From NCBI GenBank assembly GCA_033239125.1, contig BSWB01000006.1, positions 34,030,001 through 34,094,000 of the forward strand: a stretch of DNA of 64,000 nucleotides, read 5' to 3'. Positions within the stretch are counted from its first letter, which is position 1. Every line of letters begins with the position of its first letter. The DNA is from Fagopyrum homotropicum. Its lineage: Eukaryota > Streptophyta > Magnoliopsida > Caryophyllales > Polygonaceae. A model generated the notes under the pieces. The model did not search any database. It was not told the origin of the DNA and saw nothing but the letters and a program-made list of their open reading frames with translations. The position numbers and the translations under genes were made by a program. Shown piece by piece: positions 1 to 11,141 of this stretch.

Positions 1-350
1 ATTATTGCAATAAACTAAAGAGGTCATAAGAAAGACATAAAATAACCGAAGTACAAAATCAAAAAAGAGAAACTTCCAGTATGTAGGAAACCCATCCCAC
101 GATGCCATGAATTTTGTCTTTATATTTTCCAACTCCGATATGGAGGCATCCCGTAACGTCAACCTATAACAGGTTTCAAAAGCGACAACAACATCTGAGT
201 CAAACTTGAGGCCAACAACATCTGAGTCGTACTTGAGGCCAACAACATCAAAGTTTAGAAACACAAATCACCAACCCAAAAGATATAAGGTAAAAGCTAG
301 AAACAAGATATAGAGAAAATGAATTTGAAAAAATGAAAATATAATCTCTA
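1..350. repeat. R-unit array, left edge (ATPase minus arm plus spacer)
   Basis: Bases 1-165 are the outer part of a minus-strand palindrome arm: read on the minus strand they give the ATPase block NMKTKFMASWDGF preceded by DASISELE. Bases 166-350 are the spacer that starts the next unit. Bases 1-257 align without gaps to 63744-64000 with only two differences that I can find. Element A inserted after base 350 and the spacer resumes at 9935. Confidence 0.85.
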
Positions 351-3141
351 TGTAATACCCTGAAAATTTATTTTCCGTTTAAAACCGATCAAACTGGATT
401 TCGATCCGCTAACCTCTCCTCATTTTAGAGAACGTTTTACCTTATAAAAATTTTATCAAAGTTCTATCATTTAATGTAACTTAATTCACATAAATAATAA
501 ATATGTAAATTGAGTAACAATTCCGTACGATTGAAAGACGAAGAGTAGTCCCGTACAATTTAACCACTCATTTAATAGCTATCTAGATGAGCTGGCCCAT
601 CGGTTTAAGCCCAGTATTTCAGCCCAGCCCAAAACTTACCTTACCCTAATTGCTGAAGAATTAACCTAATTCATTAACTTAAACTAATCTAATAACCTCA
701 CCTAATCAAAAACCGTACCAACCTTTACGACTCTCGCCGCACGACTGAGACAAACCAGAAGACGCCGCACAGCTGAGACGAATCGGAACCAGCACCGGCG
801 CTCTCCACCGCGACTGCAAGCCGGCAGTGGTGACGACGAGGACCGAGCGACGAGCAGCAGCACTCCCAGACAGCCGATGCCGCACCAACCGTCTTCAACA
901 ACAACTACACCGACACTGCACTTCAGACGTCTTCAACTAGCGGTCGAACGGAACCAGTAGCCAACCTGCGACAGTGCCGGAGCCAAGATCGGACCCTTCG
1001 ACCTTCTGTATAAACGAGTTAACCGGTAAAGTCTTATCCTTCCTTTCGAGTCACCTCGTTTCCGTCTACGCTGCTGAACTATAAACCTCTTCGCACACCA
1101 GGCCAGCGAGTAGCGAATCTTCCAGCCAGAACCGCAAACGTGCAGAACATACAACCTTGGCCAAACGAACCCGGCTGAAGAGAAGGGTCATCACGAGCCA
1201 TGCCGGACTGCTTCCCTTCTCGCCCCGTCATGGGGCTGCTACAGACAAGGGTTGGGTGAGCTTCTGCACTACCACTTGCTACTCTTTCTGTACTGTTTTA
1301 AGATTTTCAGCAACCTAAGTTTTTCTAGTATAAAATATTGAGGTGTTTGCTGAGTTTTCGAATGTGAAGAACAGTCAACTTCAGCCCCAGTTTTGGGTAG
1401 GTTAGACTCCACCTTTACTGCTGATTTTCGAATATGTTTTAGTCGATATTGTATAGTATAGCATACTAAAATTGGAGAGGAATTGGAGCTACGGTTTGAG
1501 AGTTATGGTGTTCCAAAGTTGACGCCTCATGCAATTTTTATATATGTGCTGAGTGTTGGGGAAAACAGCAAGTGATGCTGTCTTGTGAGATGGTTTTGAA
1601 TAAGCTCTTGTTCTCCGTTGGGCTTGAATTTTGGATATGATATAGTTGACATATTGTTGTAGAACATATTAAAATTTGAGAGGAATCCAGCGAGTGGTTT
1701 GGGATTTATGATTTTTCCAAGTTTGAGTCGTAAGCAGTTTTTCTGTTGTGCTGAAATTCGGTTTTGTGAGATAGTTTTAAATAGTATTTTGATCTCCTTT
1801 GCAGCTGAAATTTGGATATATTATAGATAAGATTTTATAGTAGAACATATCAAAATTTGGGATAAATCCAGCGAGTAGTTTAGGAGTTATGATTTTTCAA
1901 AAGTGTGCTGCTTGTTAAGTGTTGTAACCAACTTTAGAAATTTTTGTAGAAGCGATGCTTTAACAGTTTTAAGAAATTCTTTCTCCTATGAGTAGATGGG
2001 ATATCATAGATGATCTAGGGAATTATTTCGGAATTTTTATAAGATTATTCGAATTTTATATTTGAAGGTGTAGTTGGACTTTAGTGACTTTTCGGGAAAT
2101 AGAAATGGGTAGTTTTTCTATTTGTTACCTAAAATCATCCTAGGGAGTAGAATATGGTCAGTTAGCCTCAAATTATAATTTAAGTACATATCCCGAGTTT
2201 TTGGAAGTTTCGGGACCAAGGGTAAAATAGTCATTTTACCATAAATTGGTACTGTATTAAATCATGTTCTAATAGGATCTACTACCTTAGAAGTCTTAGA
2301 CTTCTAATTACCTAAAAAGTGTGCTGACACACTTGCCTCCTTTGACAGGCAACCGAATTATACAATTACAGATTGAGTTGTGATTAAGAGAATCGAGATC
2401 TAATTCAGGTAAGTCCACGGACTTACTTAGCTGGCTTCTTGTATGAGTGTAATGTGTATGAGTGGTGTTTGTTAGTTTTTATAAATAACGAAACCGGATT
2501 AGGCCGACTTTATTATTTACATAATTGACCCAAGTGTATGATAAAGGGTTGTGACATCATCTGCCTAGCTCTTGCGAGAGTCTAGGAGGTTCCCTGCGAC
2601 CAGCCCAGTCCGGTAGACGGTCAGATGCATTAGTACCATTCCGCGTTGGTAAACGGGGACAGGGGCGAGGTTTGGGAATCCCTCGTGTCACAAAATAAGT
2701 ATCATTAGTAATGACCTATCACCTAATTAAAGATAATAAAAGGATTGAGTGTTGCATGTTGATTGTGTATGATGTGTGATTGTGCTTTTACCTTTATACT
2801 TATGCATAGAATGTTAGCTAACGGTTTTATACCGCTTGTAGATGCCTTGCAGGTTAAGACAGTTGTAGAAAGATCCGGAGGAAATGGTCAGCCGGGTCCA
2901 CGTACTCATTTAGTTGGGGACGGGAATGTCTTATGTTCTTCATATATGTCGTTTTGGTACCTTTGCTTTGTAAGGCTGATACATAATTTTCATGTATATA
3001 TTGTTTAAAGTTTTCTAATGTTTTTAATACTTTTGTGCCTTGTTGTAAGATCCAAGTTAAATTGTTGTCAAACTAAGGTCGGGACCCATTGTGAGGTCCT
3101 AACCAGTAGCTCCCCGAGTTCTTAGAATTTGGGGTGTTACA
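351..3141 (+). repeat. Element A 5' LTR
   Basis: Starts TGTAATACCC and ends GGGGTGTTACA. It differs from the 3' copy by scattered substitutions and small indels, so the insertion is not brand new. A relatively GC-rich stretch lies near 720-1230. Between about 1420 and 1930 there are three diverged copies of a motif of about 190 bp. Its 3' terminus is related to the solo LTRs at 17896 and 57551, which read in the opposite direction. Confidence 0.9.
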
Positions 3142-3144
3142 ATG

Positions 3145-3156
3145 TGGTATCAGAGC
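3145..3156 (+). other. Element A primer-binding site (initiator tRNA-Met)
   Basis: TGGTATCAGAGC lies three bases after the 5' LTR. It is complementary to the 3' end of plant initiator tRNA-Met, the usual primer of Tekay/Del-type elements. Confidence 0.9.
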
Positions 3157-6100
3157 TCTGGGTTGGCAACAATGGCACTTGAAATCTTTTGAAAGACCGA
3201 TTGTATAAAATAACTAGAACCCGAAAGGGGTCTAAAATTTTCAAAACGGATTTATGTTTTTACACGAGCATAGTCGGGTTGTGGGTTAGTAGTACGTTGG
3301 ACCACCATCGCTCTCCGTGGATCTCTACAACTTAGATCGATATGAGTTAGCATATAGACTTACTATGATGAGTATTAATGTATGTTATATATATGTATAA
3401 GTGTAGTATGTTAGTATCCTAAAGGATATATTATATCCTTTAGTTATGATATCATGAAGCGATTATCGCCTCATGATAAATCTGTAGCAGACTTGAAGAG
3501 TTTTCAACACGAGACAAAGCACTCAGACCTTGGATCAAGTATTATACTCGGGTGGGCGTCCTAGTAACCCTTGTTAACCATCAACAGAACTAATAGGCGA
3601 AGAAGTAAAGATGTGGAGATAATTTTGACCATAATTACAATCAAATGAGGAAGAATTCCCGAGTCAACTCAGATAGAAGAAATAGAAGGTCATACAAGGG
3701 ACGTGGTTGTATGAAGCTGAGAGATGAACTAGAAGAACCATGCAAGAGACGACAAGAGTGCAGATTAGAGATAACAATATTGGAGCAAGCACCAAGTAGA
3801 ATTGAGTACAACCAAGATTGCGGAATCAAGGACATTACAATCGGAACGGATGCCCCATAGACCATTAGGGGCATGAGGAACCAGAAGAGACAAAGTGTCA
3901 ATCCGGGGGTGAGAATCTAAGGTGCACAGAATGAAGACCTACAATTGAGTGTAAAAGCGAAAAGGCAGACCCCACAAACGTGGGGAGGTTTTGACCTCCT
4001 CAAAGATATATGAAGTTGAAAGAAGTCACGACGCCAATATCCAAAGAATGGAGGCCTGTAGCAGGGTCAACGGAGTTTCATGAAGGCGATATTACCACTA
4101 ACTCCAGTGAAGAATGTTGTATGGGAGAACGCTCTTGCTAGACTCGAGAGTCCAGGGTAAACCGAATTATCACGGGACCTAAGCCACAAACACAGATGGT
4201 CCATGCAAAAGGATCTGCATGTGGATGATCATTTCGGCCATAATAATTTCAAAGACGCTTGCAAGCTATCGTGGAAACTTGAAACGACTATTTATGCCAG
4301 ATGAACGACACAATCGGACTAGAGAAATGGAGTTAGCCCATAAGAAGCCGAAGGGTGGAAGATCACAATTAACATGGAATGGAGACTTACAACTTAATGT
4401 AAGAGCGAAAGATAGACTTCACAATCCGGGAGACGTTTTGTCTTCTTTCAAGATAAGAATTCTAAGAAGAATCACAACGCCAGTATCGAAAGGATCGAAG
4501 CCCGGTAACATAGTCAACAAAGATTTGGAAGGAAATATTACAAACAATGCCGATTGAGGAACCTGTGCTTGTGAGAATTGTGTGGTGGACTAAAGAGTCC
4601 AAGGTAACCCCCATTTATAACAGAACATAGGTCATCAACACAGACGGTCCCTGTAAAGGGATTACAATTGGGAGGTAATTAAAAGTCATCGGAAATACAA
4701 GACGCTTACCATCTATCGTGGAGTGTTAGGATGACTTTTGACGCCAGGCGAATGGCACTGTGAGAGTTGAGAAAGAGAGTTGTCCCAAAGGAAGCAGAAG
4801 AGTGACATATAAGACAAACTAAAGAAGGATAAAATGATTAATCTAGTAGGTGATGTGCACCAAAAGTTTAATACCAGTAGATGTATGAAATTGAGATAAG
4901 TCAATTATAGACTGACCGATGTCAACTAAGTACGTGCAAGGGTTATTTAGTATTGACGAGCTATGTACAGTTAAGAGGAGATATCTATGATTGAGGATTA
5001 TTGAAGTAATTATACCGATGCTCTAGAGGATTTCCTCAAGTAGGCAACGTAAATCTTCATAGACAACTAAAGGTGTAGTGAGAATCGTATTAGAGGTTAC
5101 TGCTTGGTTGATTAAAAATCAAACTCCGGTCGAGTCGGGGGGGTTCGGATCCGTGCTAAGAGAATTAAGAAAGTAAACAAAAGAAGTGTTCTCCAATCGT
5201 TATTTTGTTTCATTAAGGCAATTAAGGAAGGTACTTGGTACTTCATCCGGTTAGGATTTATGGTATAATTGGAAGAAAAAGTTGAGCTTAACCACTTGGG
5301 ACCCACAGAAAATGTCCCTATGATTAATGAGTGACAACAGAATTATCAGAGTAGCGCAGCGGAAGCGTGGTGGGTCCTAACCCACAGAGCTTTAAGCAAT
5401 GGCACAGGAAAAAAAAAACGACGTGCCGAGTTTAGGATGATGAGAGTTGGTGAAATGCATTTCGCTTGGAAGGAACATAAGATAGGCTACGCGGAGTGAT
5501 TGAAAATATTGTACGGGAGCTGTATCACCATCAAGGTAGTCGGGAAAGTATGTGCATGTAGAGGTAATAGAAGGAGACTGGTACCCTATTATGGATCCGA
5601 GTGAAGAGTGATGGCTTTGCTACATGTTGCTAGACAAGTAGTTTTGGACTTCCATACTAATGGAATACTATAGACTGAGTTTTCTGGATGGATTAGGAAA
5701 GAATTAAGGATGTAATAAAAGTATTGTGCATGACCTGCACTAGAAAGCTCCAAGTGAGTAACTACCATCCTGAGTCGAAGATACATAAGAAAGAGAAGCG
5801 ACAGGAGCATACTTGCAACCTAGTAACCGTGCTTAAAGAAAGCATAATCTCGGAGTAGATTTTATGTGTAATGTTATATCGGAACGGACCCGAGTTGCGT
5901 TTTGAGTTAGAGATACTATCGGGCTAGTAACAATGGTGGACAAAAGAGCGCACTGTTGATGGTATGTTAACATTTATTGAGTGGTTATTATCAAATAACG
6001 GTGATAGGAGATCACTTTGTGTCTAATACCGTCATTCCAGACATATTCTAGGTCACTTAAAATCTTGGAAAATGCGTGATAAACCTAAGTTTGAGCAAAC

Positions 6101-6940
6101 GATATATTGGAGATTTATAAATAATATAATAATGTCGGGTGAACAAAGAGGATGACCACCAGGTTTGATTTTTAGTTGTTTCGAGCGTTAGACTTGAAAA
6201 GGGTAACGGTGACGATTCCGTACCTGAGGAAAATGATGACCGAGGAATATTAAAAAGACAAGACCAAGTGGGTCGTGATACGAAGAGCATGGGGCACTTG
6301 GTAAGTGTTGGTGGATGTCAAAGGTCTTTGGCCTGAGTGGGTAGTCAGAACCTTTTCAGAAGGCCGGAAGCAGGTGGTAATAACGAAGGGAAGAAAGTTG
6401 AATAGATCATTTTCCGTAGGGTCATCAAAGGATCTAAAACTTCAGTTTTCCACGGAGAATATGTTTGGGAACTGAGTTTGAGAATTTCAGTTGGAGAGAT
6501 ACCTACCAGACACGAGTTAGGTCATCAGATTAGAGGATTAGACAGTTGAGCCGGATGATACCGGTGAGACATCCGGTAACCACTCTAGAACGTGGTAACG
6601 TACGCTTGTGATCTAAGTACCTGAAAAGATTTAAGATTTAGTGGTTTTATGAAAATCCGATAAGGCTACCTAAGATTGGAGATAGTAAGAGACGTAACCT
6701 TTCAAAGACCCATGTAGCGATAGTTGTAACCTCGGGAGTGACGAGTTAGAGCTTGACCTTGTATGTGTGATATTGTTTGATTGCTTGTTTATTTCATGAT
6801 TGAGTGCTTAGTCAATGATGTGTGTTTTTGGTAATCTTGATGTGCGGGAAACTTAGATGTGGAAACGACGAGACTTTTGTGTAGTGATCAAACACACCCA
6901 TTTGGTACCTTAAAGGCCGATCAGGATTGTCTTACCCTAA

Positions 6941-7142
6941 GTTTCGGGACGAAACTTATTTTGAGGGGGATCGGATGTAACGACCAGTTTTTTTTTTCGT
7001 TACGCTTTGATAGGGTTAGAGAAGTTTAGGAAACGAATAAAAATTTAGTGAGACTAGGACATACCAGTTTATTTATGGAAGTCGTTTAATTAAGTACCTT
7101 GTCCTAAGTTTCGGGACGAAACTTATTTTAAGGGGGTACTGA
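6941..7142 (+). other. Element A duplicated polypurine-tract region
   Basis: The hairpin GTTTCGGGACGAAAC plus a purine tract occurs at 6941-6970 and again at 7108-7137, 167 bp apart. The second copy directly precedes the 3' LTR and is the working tract by position. The first copy is followed at 6976 by TGTAACGACC, which looks like the first bases of a different LTR, about 130 bp long. The simplest reading is a leftover LTR start from a recombination or template switch. Confidence 0.65.
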
Positions 7143-9934
7143 TGTAATGCCCTGAAAATTTATTTTCCGTTTAAAACCGATCAAACCGGATTTCGATCCG
7201 CTAACCTCTCCTCATTTTAGAGAACGTGTTACCTTATAAAAATTTTATCAAAGTTCCATCATTTAATGTAACTTAATTCACATAAAAAAATAAATATGTA
7301 AATTGAGTAACAATTCCGTATGATTGAAAGACGAAGAGTAGTCCCGTACAATTTAACCACTCATTTAATAGGTATCTAGATGAGCTGGCCCATCGGTTTA
7401 AGCCCAGTATTTCAGCCCAGCCCAAAACTTACCTTACCCTAATTGCTGAAGAATTAACCTAATTCATTAACTTAAACTAATCTAATAACCTCACCTAATC
7501 AAAAACCGTACCAACCTTTACGACTCTCGCCGCACGACTTAGACAAACCAGAAGACGCCGCACAGCCGAGAAGAATCGGAACCAGCACCGGCGCTCTCCA
7601 CCGCGACTGCAAGCCGGCAGTGGTGACGACGAGGACCGAGCGACGAGCAGCAGCACTCCCAGACAGCCGACGCCGCACCAACCGTCTTCAACAACGACTA
7701 CAACGACGCTGCACTTCAGACGTCTTCAACTAGCGGTCGAACGGAACCAGTAGCCAACCTGCGACAGTGCCGGAGCCAAGATCGGACCCTTCGACCTTCT
7801 GTATAAACGAGTTAACCGGTAAAGTCTTATCCTTCCTTTCGAGTCACCTCGTTTCCGTCTACGCTGCTGAACTATAAACCTCTTCGCACACCAGGCCAGC
7901 GAGTAGCGACTCTTCCAGCCAGAACCGCAAACGTGCAGAACATACAACCTTGGCCAAACGAACCCGGCTGAAGAGAAGGGTCATCACGAGCCATGCCGGA
8001 CTGCTTCCCTTCTCGCCTCGTCATGGGGCTGCTACAGACAAGGGTTGGGTGAGCTTCTGCACTACCACTTGCTACTCTTTCTGTACTGTTTTAAGATTTT
8101 CAGCAACCTAAGTTTTTCTAGTATAAAATATTGAGGTGTTTGCTGAGTTTTCGAATGTGAAGAACAGTCAACTTCAGCCCCAGTTTTGGGTAGGTTAGAC
8201 TCCACCTTTAATGCTGATTTTCGGATATGTTTTAGTCGATATTGTATAGTATAGCATACTAAAATTTGAGAGGAATCAGAGCTACGGTTTGAGAGTTATG
8301 GTGTTCCAAAGTTGACGCCTCATGCAGTTTTTATATATGTGCTGAGTGTTGGGGAAAACAGCAAGTGATGCTGTCTTGTGAGATGGTTTTGAATAAGCTC
8401 TTGTTCTCCGTTGAGCTTGAATTTTGGATATGATATAGTTGACATATTGTTGTAGAACATATTAAAATTTGAGAGGAATCCAGCGAGTGGTTTGGGATTT
8501 ATGATTTTTCCAAGTTTGAGTCGTAAGAAGTTTTTCTGTTGTGCTGAAATTCGGTTTTGTGAGATAGTTTTAAATAGTATTTTGATCTCCTTTGCAGCTG
8601 AATTTTGGATATATTATAGATAAGATTTTATAGTAGAACATATCAAAATTTGGGATAAATCCAGCGAGTAGTTTAGGAGTTATGATTTTTCAAATGTGTG
8701 CTGTTTGTTAAGTGTTGTAACCAACTTTAGAAATTTTTGTAGAAGCGATGCTTTAACAGTTTTAAGAAATTCTTTCTCCTATGAGTAGATGGGATATCAT
8801 AGATGATCTAGGGAATTATTTCGGAATTTTTATAAGATTATTCGAATTTTATATTTGAAGTTGTAGTTGGACTTTAGTGACTTTTCGGGAAATAGAAATG
8901 GGTAGTTTTTCTAGTTGTTACCTAAAATCATCCTAGGGAGTAGAATATGGTCAGTTAGCCTCAAATTATAATTTAAGTACATATCCCGAGTTTTTGGAAG
9001 TTTCGGGACCAAGGGTAAAATAGTCATTTTACCATAAATTGGTACTGTATTAAATCATGTTCTAATAGGATCTACTACCTTAGAAGTCTTAGACTTCTAA
9101 CTACCTAAAAAGTGTGCTGACACACTTGCCTCCTTTGACAGGCAACCGAATTATACAATAACAGATTGAGTTGTGATTAAGAGAATCGAGATCTAATTCA
9201 GGTAAGTCCACGGACTTACTTAGCTGACTTATTGTATGAGTGTAATGTGTATGAGTGGTGTTTGTTAGTTTTTATAAATAACAAAACCGGATTAGGCCGA
9301 CTTTATTATTTACATAATTGACCCAATTGTATGATAACGGGTCGTGACATCATCTGCCTAGCTCTTGCGAGAGTCTAGGAGGTTCCCTGCGACCAGCCCA
9401 GTCCGGTAGACGGTCAGATGCATTAGTACCATTCCGCGTTGGTAAACGGGGACAGGGGCGAGGTTTGGGAATCCCTCGTGTCACAAAATAAGTATCATTA
9501 GTAATGACCTATCACCTAATTAAAGATAATAAAAGGATTGAGTGTTGCATGTTGATTGTGTATGATGTGTGATTGTGCTTTTACCTTTATACTTATGCAT
9601 AGAATGTTAGCTAACGGTTTTATACCGCTTGTAGATGCCTTGCAGGTTAAGACTGTTGTAAAAAGATCCGGAGGAAATGGTCAGCCGGGTCCACGTACTC
9701 ATTTAGTTGGGGACGGGAATGTCTTATGTTCTTCATATATGTCGTTTTGGTACCTTTGCTTTGTAAGGCTGATACATAATTTTCATGTATATATTGTTTA
9801 AAGTTTTCTAATGTTTTTAATACTTTTGTGCCTTGTTGTAAGATCCAAGTTAAATTGTTGTCAAACTAAGGTCGAGACCCATTGTGAGGTCCTAACCAGT
9901 AGCTCCCCGAGTTCTTAGAATTTGGGGTGTTACA
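7143..9934 (+). repeat. Element A 3' LTR
   Basis: Collinear with 351-3141 over its full length and followed by the target duplication CTCTA. It carries the same triplicated internal motif, here at about 8215-8720. Confidence 0.9.
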
Positions 9935-10228
9935 CTCTATATCTATTATTTTCTTACTTATTCAACTAGAATAATTCAAGCTAAATTAACTAAAATCTTA
10001 CATAATTTAATTAAATCCAAACCAACTACTCCGTATATATACTTTATTTTAATAAAATATTATTTTATACTCCTTTTTAAGGATTTATCTTGGACATCTT
10101 GTTTGATTTGATTCATTATCGTTGTATCCGCATTATTCTCACCCTATATAATTTGAAATCTATGTCGTATCGATGAAGCGTATATATGATTTTTTTTGAA
10201 ACTGATCTTTGGTGAATTTGTATTGTAG

Positions 10229-10302
10229 GTCAAATTGGATGAGTTTATTACAAGTTCAACAACTTGGGAAGATGGTGGACGCAATGAAGATCTACCGGAG
10301 GA
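10229..10302 (+). pseudogene. Exon-like block of R unit, product not recognised
   Basis: Follows an acceptor-like TATTGTAG and reads VKLDEFITSSTTW then acidic residues. Copies sit at about 12143, 15706, 17484, 44100, 57139 and 62438, all behind the same TGTAG. A copied 3' splice site plus a short open block suggests an exon taken from a host gene. I do not recognise the protein. It may belong to the same donor as the ATPase pieces or to a different one. Confidence 0.45.
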
Positions 10303-10462
10303 AAACACCTTTTTTATATTTGTTTCTTTATCAAATCATCTTCCTCGTAAGCATTTTTCTGCCACGATCTACCTATATTACTCTAGGATTCATTCTACTC
10401 GTGTTTGATTATTTATTTCTACGTGGCTGTGATTATTGGTGACATGTATACCCATCTAATTT

Positions 10463-10645
10463 CTATAATACAAATATGTGATCATCATCATCATCAATTC
10501 TTCCTTTTGTTTCTTCACATGCACATAAGTAACTTTGATTGACATGATTCATTTGTGTGAAAGCTCTCTTGAGCAACCGATAGTGTTCTTTAGAAAGATG
10601 AAGCTTCTTACGAAGAGGAATCAATCCAGCACCGTCATCTTGATC
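10463..10645 (-). pseudogene. HD-Zip II-like homeodomain fragment, R unit 1
   Basis: On the minus strand the translation contains GLIPLRKKLHLSKEHYRLL followed by KRAF and an N-rich stretch. In the other copies the core is RKKLRLSKE. Class II HD-Zip proteins begin their homeodomain with RKKLRL(S/T)(K/R)(E/D), then a Leu pair, a Phe and Asn residues at this spacing; acidic and Gly residues just upstream (EDQDDGAG here) also fit. The rest of the homeodomain and the leucine zipper are absent. A (CAT)n run (poly-Asp on this strand) lies downstream. Known for the family: these proteins are nuclear transcription factors; this piece cannot encode one. Chance resemblance is possible. Confidence 0.5.
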
Positions 10646-11083
10646 CTCTATATCGGCGTTGGAAAATATGAAGACAAAACTCATGACATCGTGGGATGGG
10701 TTTACTACATACCGTAAGTTTCTCTTTTTTGATTTCACACTTTAGTTCTTTTATGCCTTAATTCTGGCCTCTTTAGTTTATTGCAATAATGATATTTTGA
10801 TTAATAGAGAATGCTCGAGTCATGATTCTCTTTAGTTTCACATGCGCATAAAATATTTGTTGTGGATGTTGTTTATAGTCTAGCTCACAAACTCAAACCT
10901 ACTATCATATTAATTGATGAGGTTGATAGCTTTTTGAAGAAACGTCGCAACTCGGCCACAACCTTTGTTGATTTATCTCATAATTCTCACTATTTTATTT
11001 TTATTACAAAAACACTTTTGTCCCTAAATATTAAATGCACAATCTTGGTTGCCTCAGTTTGCCTTGGTAAGGTACGAAACTAG
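10646..11083 (+). pseudogene. AAA ATPase (ATAD1/MSP1-like) fragments, plus arm, R unit 1
   Basis: Two exon-like pieces of an AAA ATPase. The first (10646-10713) ends with a block like NMKTKFMASWDGFTT and a splice donor GTAAGT at 10714. The second (from 10808, behind an acceptor-like TTAATAG) includes VVYSLAHKLKPTIILIDEVDSF; IILIDEVDSF is the Walker B strand with the catalytic Asp-Glu. In ATAD1/MSP1 proteins (AAA extractases for mislocalised tail-anchored proteins in the outer mitochondrial membrane) the Walker B block comes before the NMKTEFM block, so the order here is reversed. Walker A, the arginine finger and the rest of the domain are missing. Not functional as an ATPase. Confidence 0.75.
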
Positions 11084-11141
11084 TCACAAAGAAACATAAA
11101 AAAAAAGTATGACAAAATAAATGGGAAAAAGTTGGTTATTC

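Larger units (their letters stand above)
3142..7142 (+). other. Element A internal region, non-coding
   Basis: About 4.0 kb with no recognisable retroelement protein on either strand. Two strong hairpins lie just after the primer site (3419-3443 and about 3449-3477). A diverged tandem duplication of about 430 bp spans roughly 3930-4360 and 4370-4800, shown by blocks occurring twice in the same order, for example GCGAAA then CGACGCCA or CAACGCCAGTAT, then AGACGCTT and ATCGTGGA. A purine-rich stretch at 3640-3860 could be a decayed gag start, but I cannot support that. Confidence 0.6.
351..9934 (+). mobile_element. Element A: LARD-like Ty3-type LTR retrotransposon, complete structure
   Basis: Two direct LTRs of about 2.79 kb (351-3141 and 7143-9934) begin TGTAAT and end GTTACA. 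They are flanked by the 5-bp target duplication CTCTA (346-350 and 9935-9939). A tRNA-Met primer site follows the 5' LTR and a polypurine tract precedes the 3' LTR. The 4.0 kb interior has only short ORFs and no recognisable gag, protease, reverse transcriptase or integrase. This is the organisation of a large retrotransposon derivative (LARD), moved by proteins supplied by another element. The LTR ends and the GTTTCGGGACGAAAC motif beside the polypurine tract link it to chromovirus-type (Tekay/Del) elements. It sits inside an R-unit spacer. Confidence 0.9.

Noticed and set aside
706..1154. Minus-strand open frames inside element A LTRs (also 7499-7947)
   Set aside because: They lie in the LTR leader against the element's direction, are short, and resemble no known protein; conservation is only that of the two LTRs.
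3145..3156. tRNA gene at the primer sites
   Set aside because: Only the 12-17 bases complementary to a tRNA 3' end are present, with no tRNA body.
4219..4557. 112-codon frame in element A as a possible gag
   Set aside because: No gag, zinc knuckle or other motif; it falls in one half of the diverged duplication, and the other half has no matching frame.
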